Shown here piece after piece: positions 17,166-26,321 of a DNA stretch of 64,000 nucleotides. How positions within the stretch are numbered: the stretch's first letter is position 1; the number at the start of each line of letters is the position of its first letter. The translations under genes were made by a program, and so were the position numbers. The notes under the pieces are model-generated. The model was not told the DNA's origin. It was given only the letters and a program-made list of their open reading frames with translations, and ran no database searches. This DNA comes from an uncultured beta proteobacterium. Its GTDB lineage: Bacteria; Pseudomonadota; Gammaproteobacteria; Burkholderiales; SG8-41. The stretch is from NCBI GenBank assembly GCA_903889565.1, contig CAISYC010000005.1, positions 1 through 64,000 of the forward strand, written 5' to 3'.

Positions 17166-18128
17166 CTATTCAACCTTGATGCCGGCTTCCTTGATGACCC
17201 TGTCCCACTTGGCGTATTCCGCTTTCAGAAACGCAGTGAACTGTTCGGGCGCGGCGCTGACGGCGACTTCGTCGCCGAGCTCGGCGAGCCGCGTTTTCAT
17301 CGCCGGCGCCTGCATGATTTTGCCGATTTCGCCATGCATGCGGGCGACGATCTCGCGCGGCACAGCCGCCGGCGCCACCATCGCGATGAACAGCCCCGCC
17401 TCGTAACCGGGCAGCGTTTCGCTGATCGCCGGCACCTCGGGCAGCAGCGGCGAGCGCTTCAGACTCGACAGACCGAGCGCACGCAGGCGGCTGGTATGAA
17501 CATAGGGCAGCATCGGCCCGATCGCGCCGAAGAACATCTGCACCTGGCCGCCCACCGTGTCGATCAGCGCCGGCGCATTGCCCTTGTACGGAATCGCATT
17601 GGTGCGGATGCCGGCGCGGCGGTTGAACAGTTCGGTGGCCAGATCGCCGACCGATGCCGTGCCGGCCGAGGCGTAATTGATTTCGGCCGGGCGCGCTTTG
17701 GCCAGCGCGATGAAGTCCTTCACCGTTTTCACCGGCAGCGAAGGATGCACCACCATCAGCTGCGGCAGCCACGCCAGCAGCGTAACGCCGGTGAAATCGC
17801 GCAGCGGATCATAAGGCACGTTGCGCGTCAGCAGCGGCGTGGTGAGATAAGTGCTCGACATCATGAGAAAGGTGTAGCCGTCAGCCGGCGATTTCGCGAC
17901 GTATTCGGTGCCGACCACGCTGTTCACGCCCGGGCGGTTCTCGACGATCACCTGCTGGCCAAAAACCTCGGTGAGTTTCTGCGCGATCGAACGGGTGACG
18001 ATGTCGAGATTGCCGCCGGCGGCAAGCGGTATGATCAGACGCAGCGGTTTTGCCGGCCAGTTCTGCGCGCAGGCGGCACCCGCCGCGATTGCCAGCCACA
18101 GCGTCAGCGCTGCGCGTACCGGACTCAT
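17166..18128 (-). CDS. Bug/TctC solute-binding protein
   Basis: This is 320 residues with a signal peptide (about 1-22, ending GAACAQNWP). Hallmarks are LIIPLAAGGNLD, VIVENRPGVNS and ADGYTFLM. It is transcribed toward the lyase-family gene 71 bp downstream and divergently from the MmgE/PrpD gene. The 256-bp divergent region (18129-18384) must hold promoters for both, but no clear operator was recognised. Confidence 0.9.
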   Translation of the reverse strand: MSPVRAALTLWLAIAAGAACAQNWPAKPLRLIIPLAAGGNLDIVTRSIAQKLTEVFGQQVIVENRPGVNSVVGTEYVAKSPADGYTFLMMSSTYLTTPLLTRNVPYDPLRDFTGVTLLAWLPQLMVVHPSLPVKTVKDFIALAKARPAEINYASAGTASVGDLATELFNRRAGIRTNAIPYKGNAPALIDTVGGQVQMFFGAIGPMLPYVHTSRLRALGLSSLKRSPLLPEVPAISETLPGYEAGLFIAMVAPAAVPREIVARMHGEIGKIMQAPAMKTRLAELGDEVAVSAAPEQFTAFLKAEYAKWDRVIKEAGIKVE

Positions 18129-18384
18129 GACAAAACCACGCCTCTCTCACCTTGACGCCGCGTTTTTTGATTATGTGCGCCCGCACGACAGCATCGGAGC
18201 CTGCGCTGCAGACTGGTTGCGGATGCGGACGGATCGGCGCTCTCGCGTTTGACATTCGCGCACTGCTTATTCATCATCGCGCCTGTCTTGCTGCAACCGC
18301 CGCCGGCCATTATAACCGCATCCCGGTGCGAGATCGCGCCGCGCCGGGAACCATGCGCAATCCGCCGCCGTCCGAGGAATCATT

Positions 18385-19734
18385 TTGAAACGCATCACCC
18401 GCGAACTCGCGCGTTATGTACACACCTCGCGCTTTGACGCCCTGCCGCCGGCGGTGCGCCGCGAAGGCGTGCGCGCCTTCGTCAACTGGGTCGGTTGCGC
18501 CGCCGGCGGTTCGCGCGAAGCCAATGTCGCGCACGTGCTGGCGATTCTTGACGAATTCAACGGCGCGCGCGACAGCAGTCTCGTCGGCCGCCGCGTCAGG
18601 CTCGACATGCTCAATGCGTCGTTCATCAACGCAATGAGCTCGGCGGCAGTCGCCTTCAACGACACGCACTTTGCGACGGTCGCGCATCCGACCAGCCCGG
18701 TTGCCGCCGCGCTGCTGGCACTGGCCGAACACCAGCCGATGAGCGGCACCGACTTTCTGCACGCGCTGATCCTCGGCATCGAAATCCAGTGCCGCATCGG
18801 CAACATCCTGTTTGCGAAGCCGGCCGAATGCAACATAGGACTGTCGATGGCGGGCCTGGTCGGCGGCATCGGCGCCGCGGTGGCGGCGGCGAAAGCCATG
18901 GGGCTCGGTGAAACCGGCATCGCCACGGCACTCGGCCACGCCGCCAACCAGGCGGGGGGCCTGCGCGAATCGCACACCACCATGGGCAGCCAGTTCACGC
19001 CCGGCCACACCGCGCGCTGCGGCCTGATGTCGGCGCTGCTGGCGGCGCGCGGCTTCACCTGTTCGGACACCATGATCGAGGGCGAAAAAGGTTTCGGCGT
19101 ATCGTTCGCCAGCAATCCCAATATGAATGTCGCGGTCGAACACCTCGGCAAACGTTTCGAAATCACCACACTGGCCTACAAGCCCTATCCCTGCGGCTTC
19201 GTCGTGCATCCGGTGATCGACGCCTGCCTCGATCTCGCGCGGGCCAACGACTTCATTGCCGAGGACATCGCACGCGTCGACCTCACCGTCTGCGCGCTCG
19301 CCGCCAAACTCGCCGACCGCGCCGAACTCACCGACCGCAACCAGTCGCTGGTCAGCCTGCAGCACTGGGCGGCGGCTTCGATCATTTGCAAAATCTCCGG
19401 TCTCGCGCAGATGGACGACGCCGTGGTGCACGACCCGGCAGTCGCGCGGCTGCGGCGCAAGGTCGGCGTCGGCGTCGATGCCGCATTCGCCGCCGAAACC
19501 GCGGTCGCGAAAATCGTGCTGAAAAACGGCCAGAGTTTCGAAACAAAGGTCGGGCACTGCCGCGGCAGCATCGGTCGACCGCTGACCGACGACGAAGTCA
19601 GCGAAAAAGCCCGCGCGCAGTGCCTGCTCGTCTTCGACGAGGACAAAACCGCGCAGCTCATCGACGGCGCCTGGCGTATCGAGCAATCTGCGGCGGTCGG
19701 CGCCTACGCCGCATCGCTCGCACTTCAGGACTGA
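18385..19734 (+). CDS. MmgE/PrpD family protein
   Basis: This is 449 residues starting at TTG 18385 behind GAGGAAT. The family includes 2-methylcitrate dehydratase (PrpD), aconitate decarboxylase and iminodisuccinate epimerase. Typical stretches are NWVGCAAGGSREA, SAAVAFNDTH and QFTPGHTARCGLMSALLAARG near residues 195-215, and YKPYPCGFVVHP near 270. It is followed 3 bp later by the PRISE-like reductase, so the two are certainly cotranscribed. The specific reaction cannot be assigned. Confidence 0.88.
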   Translation: MKRITRELARYVHTSRFDALPPAVRREGVRAFVNWVGCAAGGSREANVAHVLAILDEFNGARDSSLVGRRVRLDMLNASFINAMSSAAVAFNDTHFATVAHPTSPVAAALLALAEHQPMSGTDFLHALILGIEIQCRIGNILFAKPAECNIGLSMAGLVGGIGAAVAAAKAMGLGETGIATALGHAANQAGGLRESHTTMGSQFTPGHTARCGLMSALLAARGFTCSDTMIEGEKGFGVSFASNPNMNVAVEHLGKRFEITTLAYKPYPCGFVVHPVIDACLDLARANDFIAEDIARVDLTVCALAAKLADRAELTDRNQSLVSLQHWAAASIICKISGLAQMDDAVVHDPAVARLRRKVGVGVDAAFAAETAVAKIVLKNGQSFETKVGHCRGSIGRPLTDDEVSEKARAQCLLVFDEDKTAQLIDGAWRIEQSAAVGAYAASLALQD

Positions 19735-19737
19735 ACC

Positions 19738-20790
19738 ATGACCAAAAAAACCGCCGTCATCGCCGGCGCCTCGGGATTGATCGGGCGACGTATCGCCGAG
19801 CAGCTGCTGACCGATCCGCAATGGGCCGTGACCGGTCTGGCGCGGCGCACGCAGACCCGCCCCGGCATGCAATGGATCGCTGTCGATCTCGCCGATCAGG
19901 CGGACGTTGAAAAGAAACTCGCCGGCATTTCGGCAACGCATATTTTCTATGCGGCGCGCTACGATCATCCGGTTGAGGGCAAGACCGAGGACGTCGAAAC
20001 CAATACCCGCATGCTGAAGAATCTGCTCGACGCGATCGAAACCGGCGGCAGTCTCGAACACGTGCACGCCCTGCACGGCAGCAAGTGGTACGGCCACCAG
20101 TTGGGCCCGGTGAGGCTGCCGCTCGAAGAAGACGGCAGCGCGCGCTCGCCGAACGAAAATTATTACTTCGAGCAGGACGCCTTGCTGCGCGCGCGCAGCG
20201 CCGGCAAGGCGTGGGCGTACTCGTCTTCGCGCCCGCACGCATTCTGCGATCCGTCGGTCGATCTGCCGCGCTCGATCGGACTCGTCATCGCGGTATACGC
20301 CGCGGTCCAGCGCGAGCTCGGCCTGGCGCTCGATTTTCCGGGCAACGCCAAAGGCTATCAGGCGCGCACCCAGTTCACCGATCTTGGTTTGCTCGCGCGC
20401 GCCATCGTCTGGATGGCGACCGAGCCGCGCTGCCGCAACGAAGCGTTCAACGTCGTCAACGGCGACAATCCCCGCTGGTGCGAAATCTGGCGCCGCTTCG
20501 CCGCGGAGCTGGGCATGCCGGAAGGCCAACCGCGCGCGATCAAGCTCGCCGATTACATGAAGGACAAAGGACCGGTGTGGGACGCTATCGTGAAAAAACA
20601 CGCTCTGCGCGCACCGCCGCTCGACAAGGTTGCATTGTGGGCCTATGGCGACTATCAGTTCCGCCCCGACTGGGATGTGTTTTCGTCGATGAAAAAAGCG
20701 CGTGTGCGCGGCTTTGCCGAAACGCTCGATTCGGCGGAGATGTTCGCGCGGCAGTTCGAGAATTACCGCAAGGTAAAAATCATTCCCTGA
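19738..20790 (+). CDS. PRISE-like short-chain reductase
   Basis: This is a 350-residue extended SDR. The NADP site GASGLIGRRIAEQL is at residues 10-23. Downstream motifs match the progesterone 5-beta-reductase/iridoid synthase-like group: HALHGSKWYGHQLGP near residue 110 with the lysine that replaces the usual active-site pattern, and NENYYFEQDALL near 140, equivalent to the NFYYxxED motif. Such enzymes reduce activated C=C bonds of enones. It overlaps functionally with the adjacent MmgE/PrpD dehydratase, suggesting dehydration followed by reduction. The substrate is unknown. Confidence 0.82.
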   Translation: MTKKTAVIAGASGLIGRRIAEQLLTDPQWAVTGLARRTQTRPGMQWIAVDLADQADVEKKLAGISATHIFYAARYDHPVEGKTEDVETNTRMLKNLLDAIETGGSLEHVHALHGSKWYGHQLGPVRLPLEEDGSARSPNENYYFEQDALLRARSAGKAWAYSSSRPHAFCDPSVDLPRSIGLVIAVYAAVQRELGLALDFPGNAKGYQARTQFTDLGLLARAIVWMATEPRCRNEAFNVVNGDNPRWCEIWRRFAAELGMPEGQPRAIKLADYMKDKGPVWDAIVKKHALRAPPLDKVALWAYGDYQFRPDWDVFSSMKKARVRGFAETLDSAEMFARQFENYRKVKIIP

Positions 20791-20799
20791 TCAATGCCG

Positions 20800-20866
20800 T
20801 CAGCCCCGCGATAGCGGGTATCCGGCCATTCAAAAAAACGGACTCCCGCCTGCGCGGGAGCAACGA
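20800..20866. repeat. Double-hairpin palindromic repeat
   Basis: CCCGC-gata-GCGGG (20805-20818) and CTCCCGC-ctgc-GCGGGAG (20843-20860) form two hairpins 24 bp apart. This is a common layout of REP-type elements. It lies between the reductase and SMP-30 genes and may act as a transcript-processing site. Confidence 0.55.
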
Positions 20867-20897
20867 AGTTGTTTAACTGAGTCCCGAGGAGCACGCC

Positions 20898-21809
20898 ATG
20901 TTCGCACCGCCCGCCATCATTCAGACTGAAGTCTTCGCCCGCGTGCCGGACAAACTGCATTGCAGCCGGCCCTCGGCGTGGGTGGCGGCGCGGCAATACG
21001 ACAAACTCGGCTCCTTCCTCGAAGGTCCGTCGTTCGACCGCGCCGGAAATCTGTATTGCACCGATATTCCTTACGGACGCATATTCCGCGTCTCGCCCGC
21101 GGGCGAATTCGAGGTGGTCGCCGAATACGACGGCGAACCCAACGGCCTGAAGATCCACAAGGACGGGCGCATATTCATCGCCGACCATCGCAAAGGGCTG
21201 CTGCTGTGCGATCCGCGATCGGGCAAGGTCGAAACCCTGCTGGAGTCGGCGCACTCCGAGGGTTTCCGCGGCCTCAACGACATGATCTTCGCGAAAAACG
21301 GCGATCTTTATTTCACCGATCAGGGCCAGACCGGCCTGCAGGATCCGAGCGGGCGCGTCTACCGCCTGCGCGCCGACGGCACTCTCAACTGCCTGATCCG
21401 CAACATTCCGAGTCCGAACGGCATTGCGCTCGACAAGGATGAACGCAATCTCTACGTCAACGTGACGCGCGCCAACCAGGTGTGGCGGCTGCCGTTGTTG
21501 AGCTCCGGTGAAGTGACCAAGGTCGGCGTGTTCCTGCAGCTCTCGGGCGGCACCGGCGGCCCCGACGGCCTCGCCGTCGATGAGACCGGCGGCCTCACCG
21601 TCGCCCACGCCGGCTTCGGCTGCGTGTGGATGTTCGACAAGCTGGGCGAGCCGCTCTACCGCATCAAATCCTGCGCGGGCCACGCCACCACCAACATCGC
21701 CTTCGGCGGCGCCGACCGCAAGACCCTCTACATCACCGAATCCTCCTCGGGCCAGATCCTGATCGCCAAGGTGCCGGTGGCGGGCGGCGTGCTTTACGCC
21801 CACCAATAG
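20898..21809 (+). CDS. SMP-30/gluconolactonase-like hydrolase
   Basis: This 303-residue six-bladed beta-propeller has the calcium-binding and catalytic positions of the SMP-30 family visible as EGPSFDRAGNLYCTD (residue ~38), EPNGLKIHKDG (~79), LNDMIF (~127, N-D metal ligand pair), PNGIALDKDE (~174) and GPDGLAVDETGG (~215). It probably opens a lactone. It lacks a signal peptide, so cytoplasmic. It follows the reductase gene with a small palindromic repeat between them. Confidence 0.85.
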   Translation: MFAPPAIIQTEVFARVPDKLHCSRPSAWVAARQYDKLGSFLEGPSFDRAGNLYCTDIPYGRIFRVSPAGEFEVVAEYDGEPNGLKIHKDGRIFIADHRKGLLLCDPRSGKVETLLESAHSEGFRGLNDMIFAKNGDLYFTDQGQTGLQDPSGRVYRLRADGTLNCLIRNIPSPNGIALDKDERNLYVNVTRANQVWRLPLLSSGEVTKVGVFLQLSGGTGGPDGLAVDETGGLTVAHAGFGCVWMFDKLGEPLYRIKSCAGHATTNIAFGGADRKTLYITESSSGQILIAKVPVAGGVLYAHQ

Positions 21810-21844
21810 ACACGCCAGGCCGCGAAAATCCTGCGGTGTTCTGA

Positions 21845-21940
21845 TTTTGTAGGGCGGAAAGGCGCAGCGCATTCCGCCGGATGAAGCGCCGCGACCAAAC
21901 CCCGTGCGGCGGATTACGCTGCGCCCATCCGGCCTAGGCA
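21845..21940. repeat. Palindromic repeat, family B copy 3
   Basis: GTAGGGCGGAAAGGCGCAGCGC-ATTCCGCCGGATG and GTGCGGCGGATTACGCTGCGCCC-ATCCGGCC form two adjacent imperfect hairpins. They share the GGCGGA...GCGC...TCCGCC core with the copies near 3073 and 13149. The rest of 21810-22093 shows no gene, only GC-rich sequence. Confidence 0.6.
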
Positions 21941-22093
21941 ATGCCCGGCCGTAAACGGGCGTGTAAGGAATCCCCCGCCGCGCCGACTACCCATCGTCCG
22001 GCGCCCTGCGTACGCAGGCGGCGGACGCTGCAACGGGCGGGCGCGCGCACACAATCGGGCCCGCCGAATTCAACCTTTCGAAAGGATTTTTAA

Positions 22094-22306
22094 ATGAAGA
22101 AGCTGATCACGTTGGTGTTTGCCGGTTGCATGGCCGTTTCGATGTCGGGCGCTTTTGCCGCGGACGATATGAAGAAGGACACCATGGCCAAGGACGGCAT
22201 GATGAAGAAGGACGAAATGAAGAAAGACGGCATGATGAAAAAGGACGAAATGAAGAAGGACGGCATGGCCAAGGACGCCATGAAAAAAGACGAAATGAAG
22301 AAGTAG
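22094..22306 (+). CDS. Secreted MXKDX pentapeptide-repeat protein
   Basis: This small protein of 70 residues has a signal peptide (about 1-22, ending SGAFAADD). The entire mature part is short repeats of methionine, lysine and aspartate/glutamate (MKKD, MAKDG, MMKKDE). It belongs to the pentapeptide MXKDX repeat family known from betaproteobacteria. The function is unknown, and the methionine-rich charged repeat suggests metal or redox chemistry in the periplasm (inference). The Shine-Dalgarno AAAGGA lies inside a perfect 12-bp palindrome CCTTTCGAAAGG (22074-22085). It has its own terminator downstream. Confidence 0.85.
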   Translation: MKKLITLVFAGCMAVSMSGAFAADDMKKDTMAKDGMMKKDEMKKDGMMKKDEMKKDGMAKDAMKKDEMKK

Positions 22307-22319
22307 CAGCAGGCAGTAC

Positions 22320-22380
22320 GGCTGCGCCCTCCGCGACGGTCGGCAGCCCGCCGCGGTCTCTCCGGGCGCAGCCGGTTTTT
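22320..22380 (+). terminator. Probable rho-independent terminator of the MXKDX gene
   Basis: GGCTGCGCCC (22320-22329) pairs perfectly with GGGCGCAGCC (22364-22373), followed by GG and five T. The loop is long (34 nt) and can fold further. Confidence 0.55.
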
Positions 22381-22478
22381 CCTCTCCCGCACCCTGCACG
22401 CGAGCAGTAGCGCCGCGTGCCATAATCTTCCCCGGCCCGATCGCTTCGAATCGGCGCATCACAATAACGGGGGAGTTC

Positions 22479-23567
22479 ATGAGCACACGCAGGGATTTCA
22501 TCAAGACCGCCGCCGGCGCCGCCGCGGGCGTCATCTTCACCGGCTGCAATATGCCCGGCGTGGCGCATGCGCAGGCTGCGCGCAAGCAGACGATCGTCAA
22601 CGGCCGCCGCATCAAGACCATCGACATCCACTCGCATTGCGCGATTCCGGAGGCGGTGGCGCTGACCGGCCGCGACCCGCAGTCGATCCTGCAGCCGATG
22701 GTCCGCGGCAATGACGAAACCTTCCTCCTGTTCGAACAGCGCCTCAAGGCAATGGACAGCCGCGGCATCGACATCGAAGCGCTCAGCATCAACCCGTTCT
22801 GGTACGCGCTCGAGCGCGACGTCGCCGCCAGGGTCATACAGACACAGAATGAAAAGCTCGCCGAGCTGTGCGCCGCGCATCCGGATCGCTTCGTCGCCTT
22901 TGCCACGCTCGCGCTGCAGCATCCGGACCTCGCCGTCGAGCAGCTCGAAACGGCGGTGAAGAAATACAACATGCGCGGCGTCGCCATCGGCGGCCATGTC
23001 GCCGGTGTCGAATTTTCGAATGCGAAATTCCATCCGGTTTGGGCCAAAGCCGAAGAATTGGGCGTGCTGCTGTTCATCCATCCGGCAACCCAGCCGGAAC
23101 TCGCCAGCCGCTACAAGGGCAACGGCTGGCTGACCAACGCGATCGGCAACCCGCTCGACACCACGATCGCCCTCTCGCATCTGATTTTCGAGGGCACGCT
23201 CGACCGCTTCCCCGGCCTCAAGATCTGCTCGGCGCACGGCGGCGGCTTCCTGCCCTCGTATGCGGCGCGCTCGGATTACTCCTGTCTGACCGCACCGACC
23301 GCCTGTGACCCGAATATAAAGCTGAAGAAAAAACCGACCGAATACCTGCGCCAGATGTATTTCGACACGCTGGTGTTCACGCCCGAGGCGCTGCGCCACC
23401 TTGCCGCCGAAGTCGGTGTGGACAAACTGATGCTCGGCACCGACTATCCCTACCGCTGGCAGGACGCGGGCGTCGAGCACATCCTGAATTCGCCCGGCTT
23501 CAGCGACGAAGAACGCATCGCGATGCTGAGCACCACGGCGGCGAAATTGATGGGTATCAAGCTCTGA
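22479..23567 (+). CDS. Exported amidohydrolase 2 (ACMSD-like) with Tat signal
   Basis: This is a 362-residue protein. The N-terminus TRRDFIKTAAGAAAG is a twin-arginine signal, and the h-region ends at FTGC, which resembles a lipobox. The TIM-barrel metal sites of the ACMSD group are visible: IDIHSH (~50), FIHPATQ (~207), SAHGGGF (~252) and MLGTDYPY (~317). These enzymes decarboxylate or hydrolyse aromatic and related acids with a divalent metal. Tat export of a folded metalloenzyme fits. The neighbouring Bug gene starts 144 bp downstream. Confidence 0.85.
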   Translation: MSTRRDFIKTAAGAAAGVIFTGCNMPGVAHAQAARKQTIVNGRRIKTIDIHSHCAIPEAVALTGRDPQSILQPMVRGNDETFLLFEQRLKAMDSRGIDIEALSINPFWYALERDVAARVIQTQNEKLAELCAAHPDRFVAFATLALQHPDLAVEQLETAVKKYNMRGVAIGGHVAGVEFSNAKFHPVWAKAEELGVLLFIHPATQPELASRYKGNGWLTNAIGNPLDTTIALSHLIFEGTLDRFPGLKICSAHGGGFLPSYAARSDYSCLTAPTACDPNIKLKKKPTEYLRQMYFDTLVFTPEALRHLAAEVGVDKLMLGTDYPYRWQDAGVEHILNSPGFSDEERIAMLSTTAAKLMGIKL

Positions 23568-23711
23568 ACGTCACGCCGGCGTAATGCCGGCGGCGCGGAT
23601 CATCCGCGCGCTTGCCACGCGGCGCGCACTGCGTTAGCGTTCGGATGAGAATCAGACCGGCGGGCGCTACATTCAGCGCACCGCCGGCAATCCGAAAGAG
23701 GAGTTTTTCCG

Positions 23712-24668
23712 TTGGTCCGTTCGGCCGTTATCAAGGGCGCTGCGCTGCTGTCGCTGCTCGGCGCCGCCGCCGCCGGCGCGCAGGCGCCGCAGGCTTACCC
23801 GTCGAAGCTGCTGCGCATCGTCACCGCCGCCACCGGCAGTGCCAACGACTGGGGTTCGCGCGTGCTCGCGCAGGAACTCACCGCCGCACTGGGCCAGCAG
23901 GTGATCGTCGAAAACCGCGGCGGGCTCAGCATGGAATACGTCGCCAAGGCGCCGGCGGACGGTTACACCATCCTCGGCTACGGCAGCGCGGCGTGGCTGA
24001 CGCAGTTTCTGCGCGACGGCGTGACCTGGGACGCGGCGCGCGATTTCATTCCTGTTTCGCTCGCCATGAGTTCGCCCAACATCCTCGTTGTGCATCCGTC
24101 GCTGCCGGTGAAATCGACACGCGAGTTGATCGCGCTGGCGAAGGCGCGGCCGGGCGAACTGAATTACGCCGCCGGCACCATCGGCGCCGCGCCGCATCTG
24201 GCCAGCGAACTCTTCAATGCGATGGCCGGAACCAATATCGTGCGCGTCGCCTACAAGGGCACCGGGCCGTCGGTGATCGCGCTGCTTGGCGGCGAAGTGC
24301 ATTTGATGATCGCCGGCCTCGGTTCGGTGGCGCCGCACATGAAATCCGGCCGGCTGCGCGCGCTCGCCGTCACCAGCGCTAAACCATCGGCACTGGCGCC
24401 GGAACTGCCGACGATTGCTTCGGTGCTTCCCGGCTACGAATCGACTTCGGTGCTCGGCATTTTCGTGCCGGCAAAAACGCCGGCCGCCATCGTCACCCGG
24501 CTGCAGCAGGAGATTGCGCGCGCGGTGCACAAACCGGAGGTCAAGGAAGTGCTGTTTAACGCCGGCGTCGATGCCAACGGCAGCACCTCCGAGGAATTTG
24601 CAGCGTATGTAAAAAACGAGACGCTGCGCATGGGCAAGGTCATCCGCGACGCCAACATCCGCGAATGA
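23712..24668 (+). CDS. Bug/TctC solute-binding protein, flavoprotein-linked (copy 1)
   Basis: This is 318 residues initiated at TTG 23712 behind AAAGAGGAG. The signal peptide is about 1-22 (AAAGAQAPQAYP). The first ligand loop is TAATGSANDWGSR rather than the usual PGGxxD, and the same variation occurs in the Bug protein at 26322. The two share long identical stretches such as SGRLRALAV and FVPAKTPAAI/FAPAKTPAAI. It lies upstream of the flavoprotein gene with an inverted repeat between. Confidence 0.88.
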   Translation: MVRSAVIKGAALLSLLGAAAAGAQAPQAYPSKLLRIVTAATGSANDWGSRVLAQELTAALGQQVIVENRGGLSMEYVAKAPADGYTILGYGSAAWLTQFLRDGVTWDAARDFIPVSLAMSSPNILVVHPSLPVKSTRELIALAKARPGELNYAAGTIGAAPHLASELFNAMAGTNIVRVAYKGTGPSVIALLGGEVHLMIAGLGSVAPHMKSGRLRALAVTSAKPSALAPELPTIASVLPGYESTSVLGIFVPAKTPAAIVTRLQQEIARAVHKPEVKEVLFNAGVDANGSTSEEFAAYVKNETLRMGKVIRDANIRE

Positions 24669-24688
24669 ACTGCGAAAACAATGGTTCA

Positions 24689-24800
24689 GCCACAGAGGGC
24701 ACGGAGTTCACGGGGAAGCCCCCCGCAGCAATATATTTTTGCCCGATCGGGTCCGATCAATTTTTTTGAATCTCTCTGTGTTCTCTGTGCCCTCTGTGGC
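24689..24800. repeat. 112-bp element with 18-bp terminal inverted repeats
   Basis: GCCACAGAGGGCACGGAG (24689-24706) and CTCTGTGCCCTCTGTGGC (24783-24800) are inverted repeats with one mismatch. The interior is AT-rich and has no ORF. The form is that of a miniature inverted-repeat element or a large bidirectional hairpin. It lies 38 bp before the flavoprotein start. Confidence 0.65.
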
Positions 24801-24837
24801 AAAACTTTATTGATTCACAAAACAAGAAGGAAAAGCA

Positions 24838-26319
24838 ATGTCAGACCAGGAATATCACTACGATGTGCTGATCGTCGGCGGCGGCAACGCCGCCTGCTGC
24901 GCAGCGCACGCCGCGCTGGAAAAAACACCGAGTGTCGCGATCATCGAGAAATCGACGCTGCGCGACCGCGGCGGCAACAGCGCGATGACCGGCCACATCC
25001 GCTTCGTCTTCAACGGCATCGAGGATCTGCGCCCGCTGGTGCGCGGCATGTCGGATGAAGAGTTGCTCAAACTCCTCGACTGCGGACTGCCGCACCGCAC
25101 CGAGGCCGAGGTGTGGGATGAACTGATGCGCGTCACCAACAACCAGAGCGATCAGGAACTGCTGCAGGTGCACGTCACCGAATCGCTGAAAACCGTGCAG
25201 TGGCTCGCCTCCAAGGGCCACGACTGGGTGCCGGCGAGCATGACCAACGACAACGTGCTGACCATGAACGGCGGCGGCGCCGGATTGCAGAAGCGCAACT
25301 TCGCGATTCTCGAAAAGGCGAAAGTCGCGTTTCACTACGAAACCGCCGCGGTCGAACTGATTCAGGATGCGAAGGGCCGCGTCACCGGCGTGGTCGCGCT
25401 CACGCCGCAGGGCTTCATCAAGTTCCACGCCAAATCGGTGGTGCTCGCCTGCGGCAGCTTTGAAGCCAATGCCGAAATGCGCGCGCGCTACCTCGGCCCC
25501 GGCTGGGACATGGTGCATGTGCGCGGCGTGCCCTTCAACACCGGCGACGGGCTCAAGATGGCGATGGACATCGGCGCCATGCCGCACGGCAGCTGGAGCA
25601 CCTGCCACGCCTCGCCGCAGGACATCGCGCTGCCGAAATTCACCGTGCCCAGCGTGCACGTGCACGGCGACAGTCTCAATCGCTACATGTATCCGTACGG
25701 CATCATGGTCAACCAGGACGGCTGCCGCTTCATCGACGAAGTCTGGGAAACGCGCGGTAGAACGTACGCGAGCATGGGCCGCGCGATCCTGTCGCAGCCG
25801 GGCGGGGTGGCTTACCAGATACTCGACGCGAAAATCCGCGACATGAATCTCTATACCTCGAACTATCGCAAGGCGACGCACGCGCAGGCCGATACGCTGG
25901 AGAAACTCGGCGAGGAACTCGGCATCAACGTGCCGAACTTCGTGAGGACCGTGCGCGAATTCAACGCCGCGGTGCAGCCCGGCAAATACAACCCCGACCG
26001 TCACACGCTCGACGGCAAGGGCACCAGCGGCATTTACCCGCCGAAATCGAACTACGCGCTCGAAATCGACAAAGGCCCGTTCGAAGCATGGCCGGTGCGT
26101 TGCGGCATTACCTTCGCCTTCGGCGGACTCAAGATCGAGGCGAAAACCGGTCAGGTCCAGCACGTCGCGGGACGGCCGATCCCCGGCCTTTACGCCGCGG
26201 GCGAAATGGTCGGCGGTCTGTTCGTCGTCGGCTACGGGTCGGGCTCGGGCATGATGTCGGGCGCGACCTTCGGGCGCGTTGCCGGCACTGCGGCGGGGCT
26301 GGCCGCCGCCGCGCGCTGA
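24838..26319 (+). CDS. FAD-dependent oxidoreductase, tricarballylate dehydrogenase (TcuA)-like
   Basis: This is a 493-residue flavoprotein of the fumarate reductase/succinate dehydrogenase flavoprotein fold. The dinucleotide motif VLIVGGGNAACCAA is near residue 10, with RDRGGNSAMTGH near 43. The capping domain follows. The C-terminal FAD-contact region includes YAAGEMVGGLFVVGYGSGSG near 450. Length and neighbours fit TcuA, which oxidises tricarballylate to cis-aconitate, but other unsaturated or steroid substrates are possible. It is flanked by two similar Bug genes, the downstream one starting 2 bp after the stop. Confidence 0.85.
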   Translation: MSDQEYHYDVLIVGGGNAACCAAHAALEKTPSVAIIEKSTLRDRGGNSAMTGHIRFVFNGIEDLRPLVRGMSDEELLKLLDCGLPHRTEAEVWDELMRVTNNQSDQELLQVHVTESLKTVQWLASKGHDWVPASMTNDNVLTMNGGGAGLQKRNFAILEKAKVAFHYETAAVELIQDAKGRVTGVVALTPQGFIKFHAKSVVLACGSFEANAEMRARYLGPGWDMVHVRGVPFNTGDGLKMAMDIGAMPHGSWSTCHASPQDIALPKFTVPSVHVHGDSLNRYMYPYGIMVNQDGCRFIDEVWETRGRTYASMGRAILSQPGGVAYQILDAKIRDMNLYTSNYRKATHAQADTLEKLGEELGINVPNFVRTVREFNAAVQPGKYNPDRHTLDGKGTSGIYPPKSNYALEIDKGPFEAWPVRCGITFAFGGLKIEAKTGQVQHVAGRPIPGLYAAGEMVGGLFVVGYGSGSGMMSGATFGRVAGTAAGLAAAAR

Positions 26320-26321
26320 TC

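Noticed and set aside
18310-20601. Long minus-strand ORF of 763 codons
   Set aside because: It is antisense to three clear genes, has low-complexity R/H/G-rich protein and no domains, which is typical of GC-rich shadow frames.
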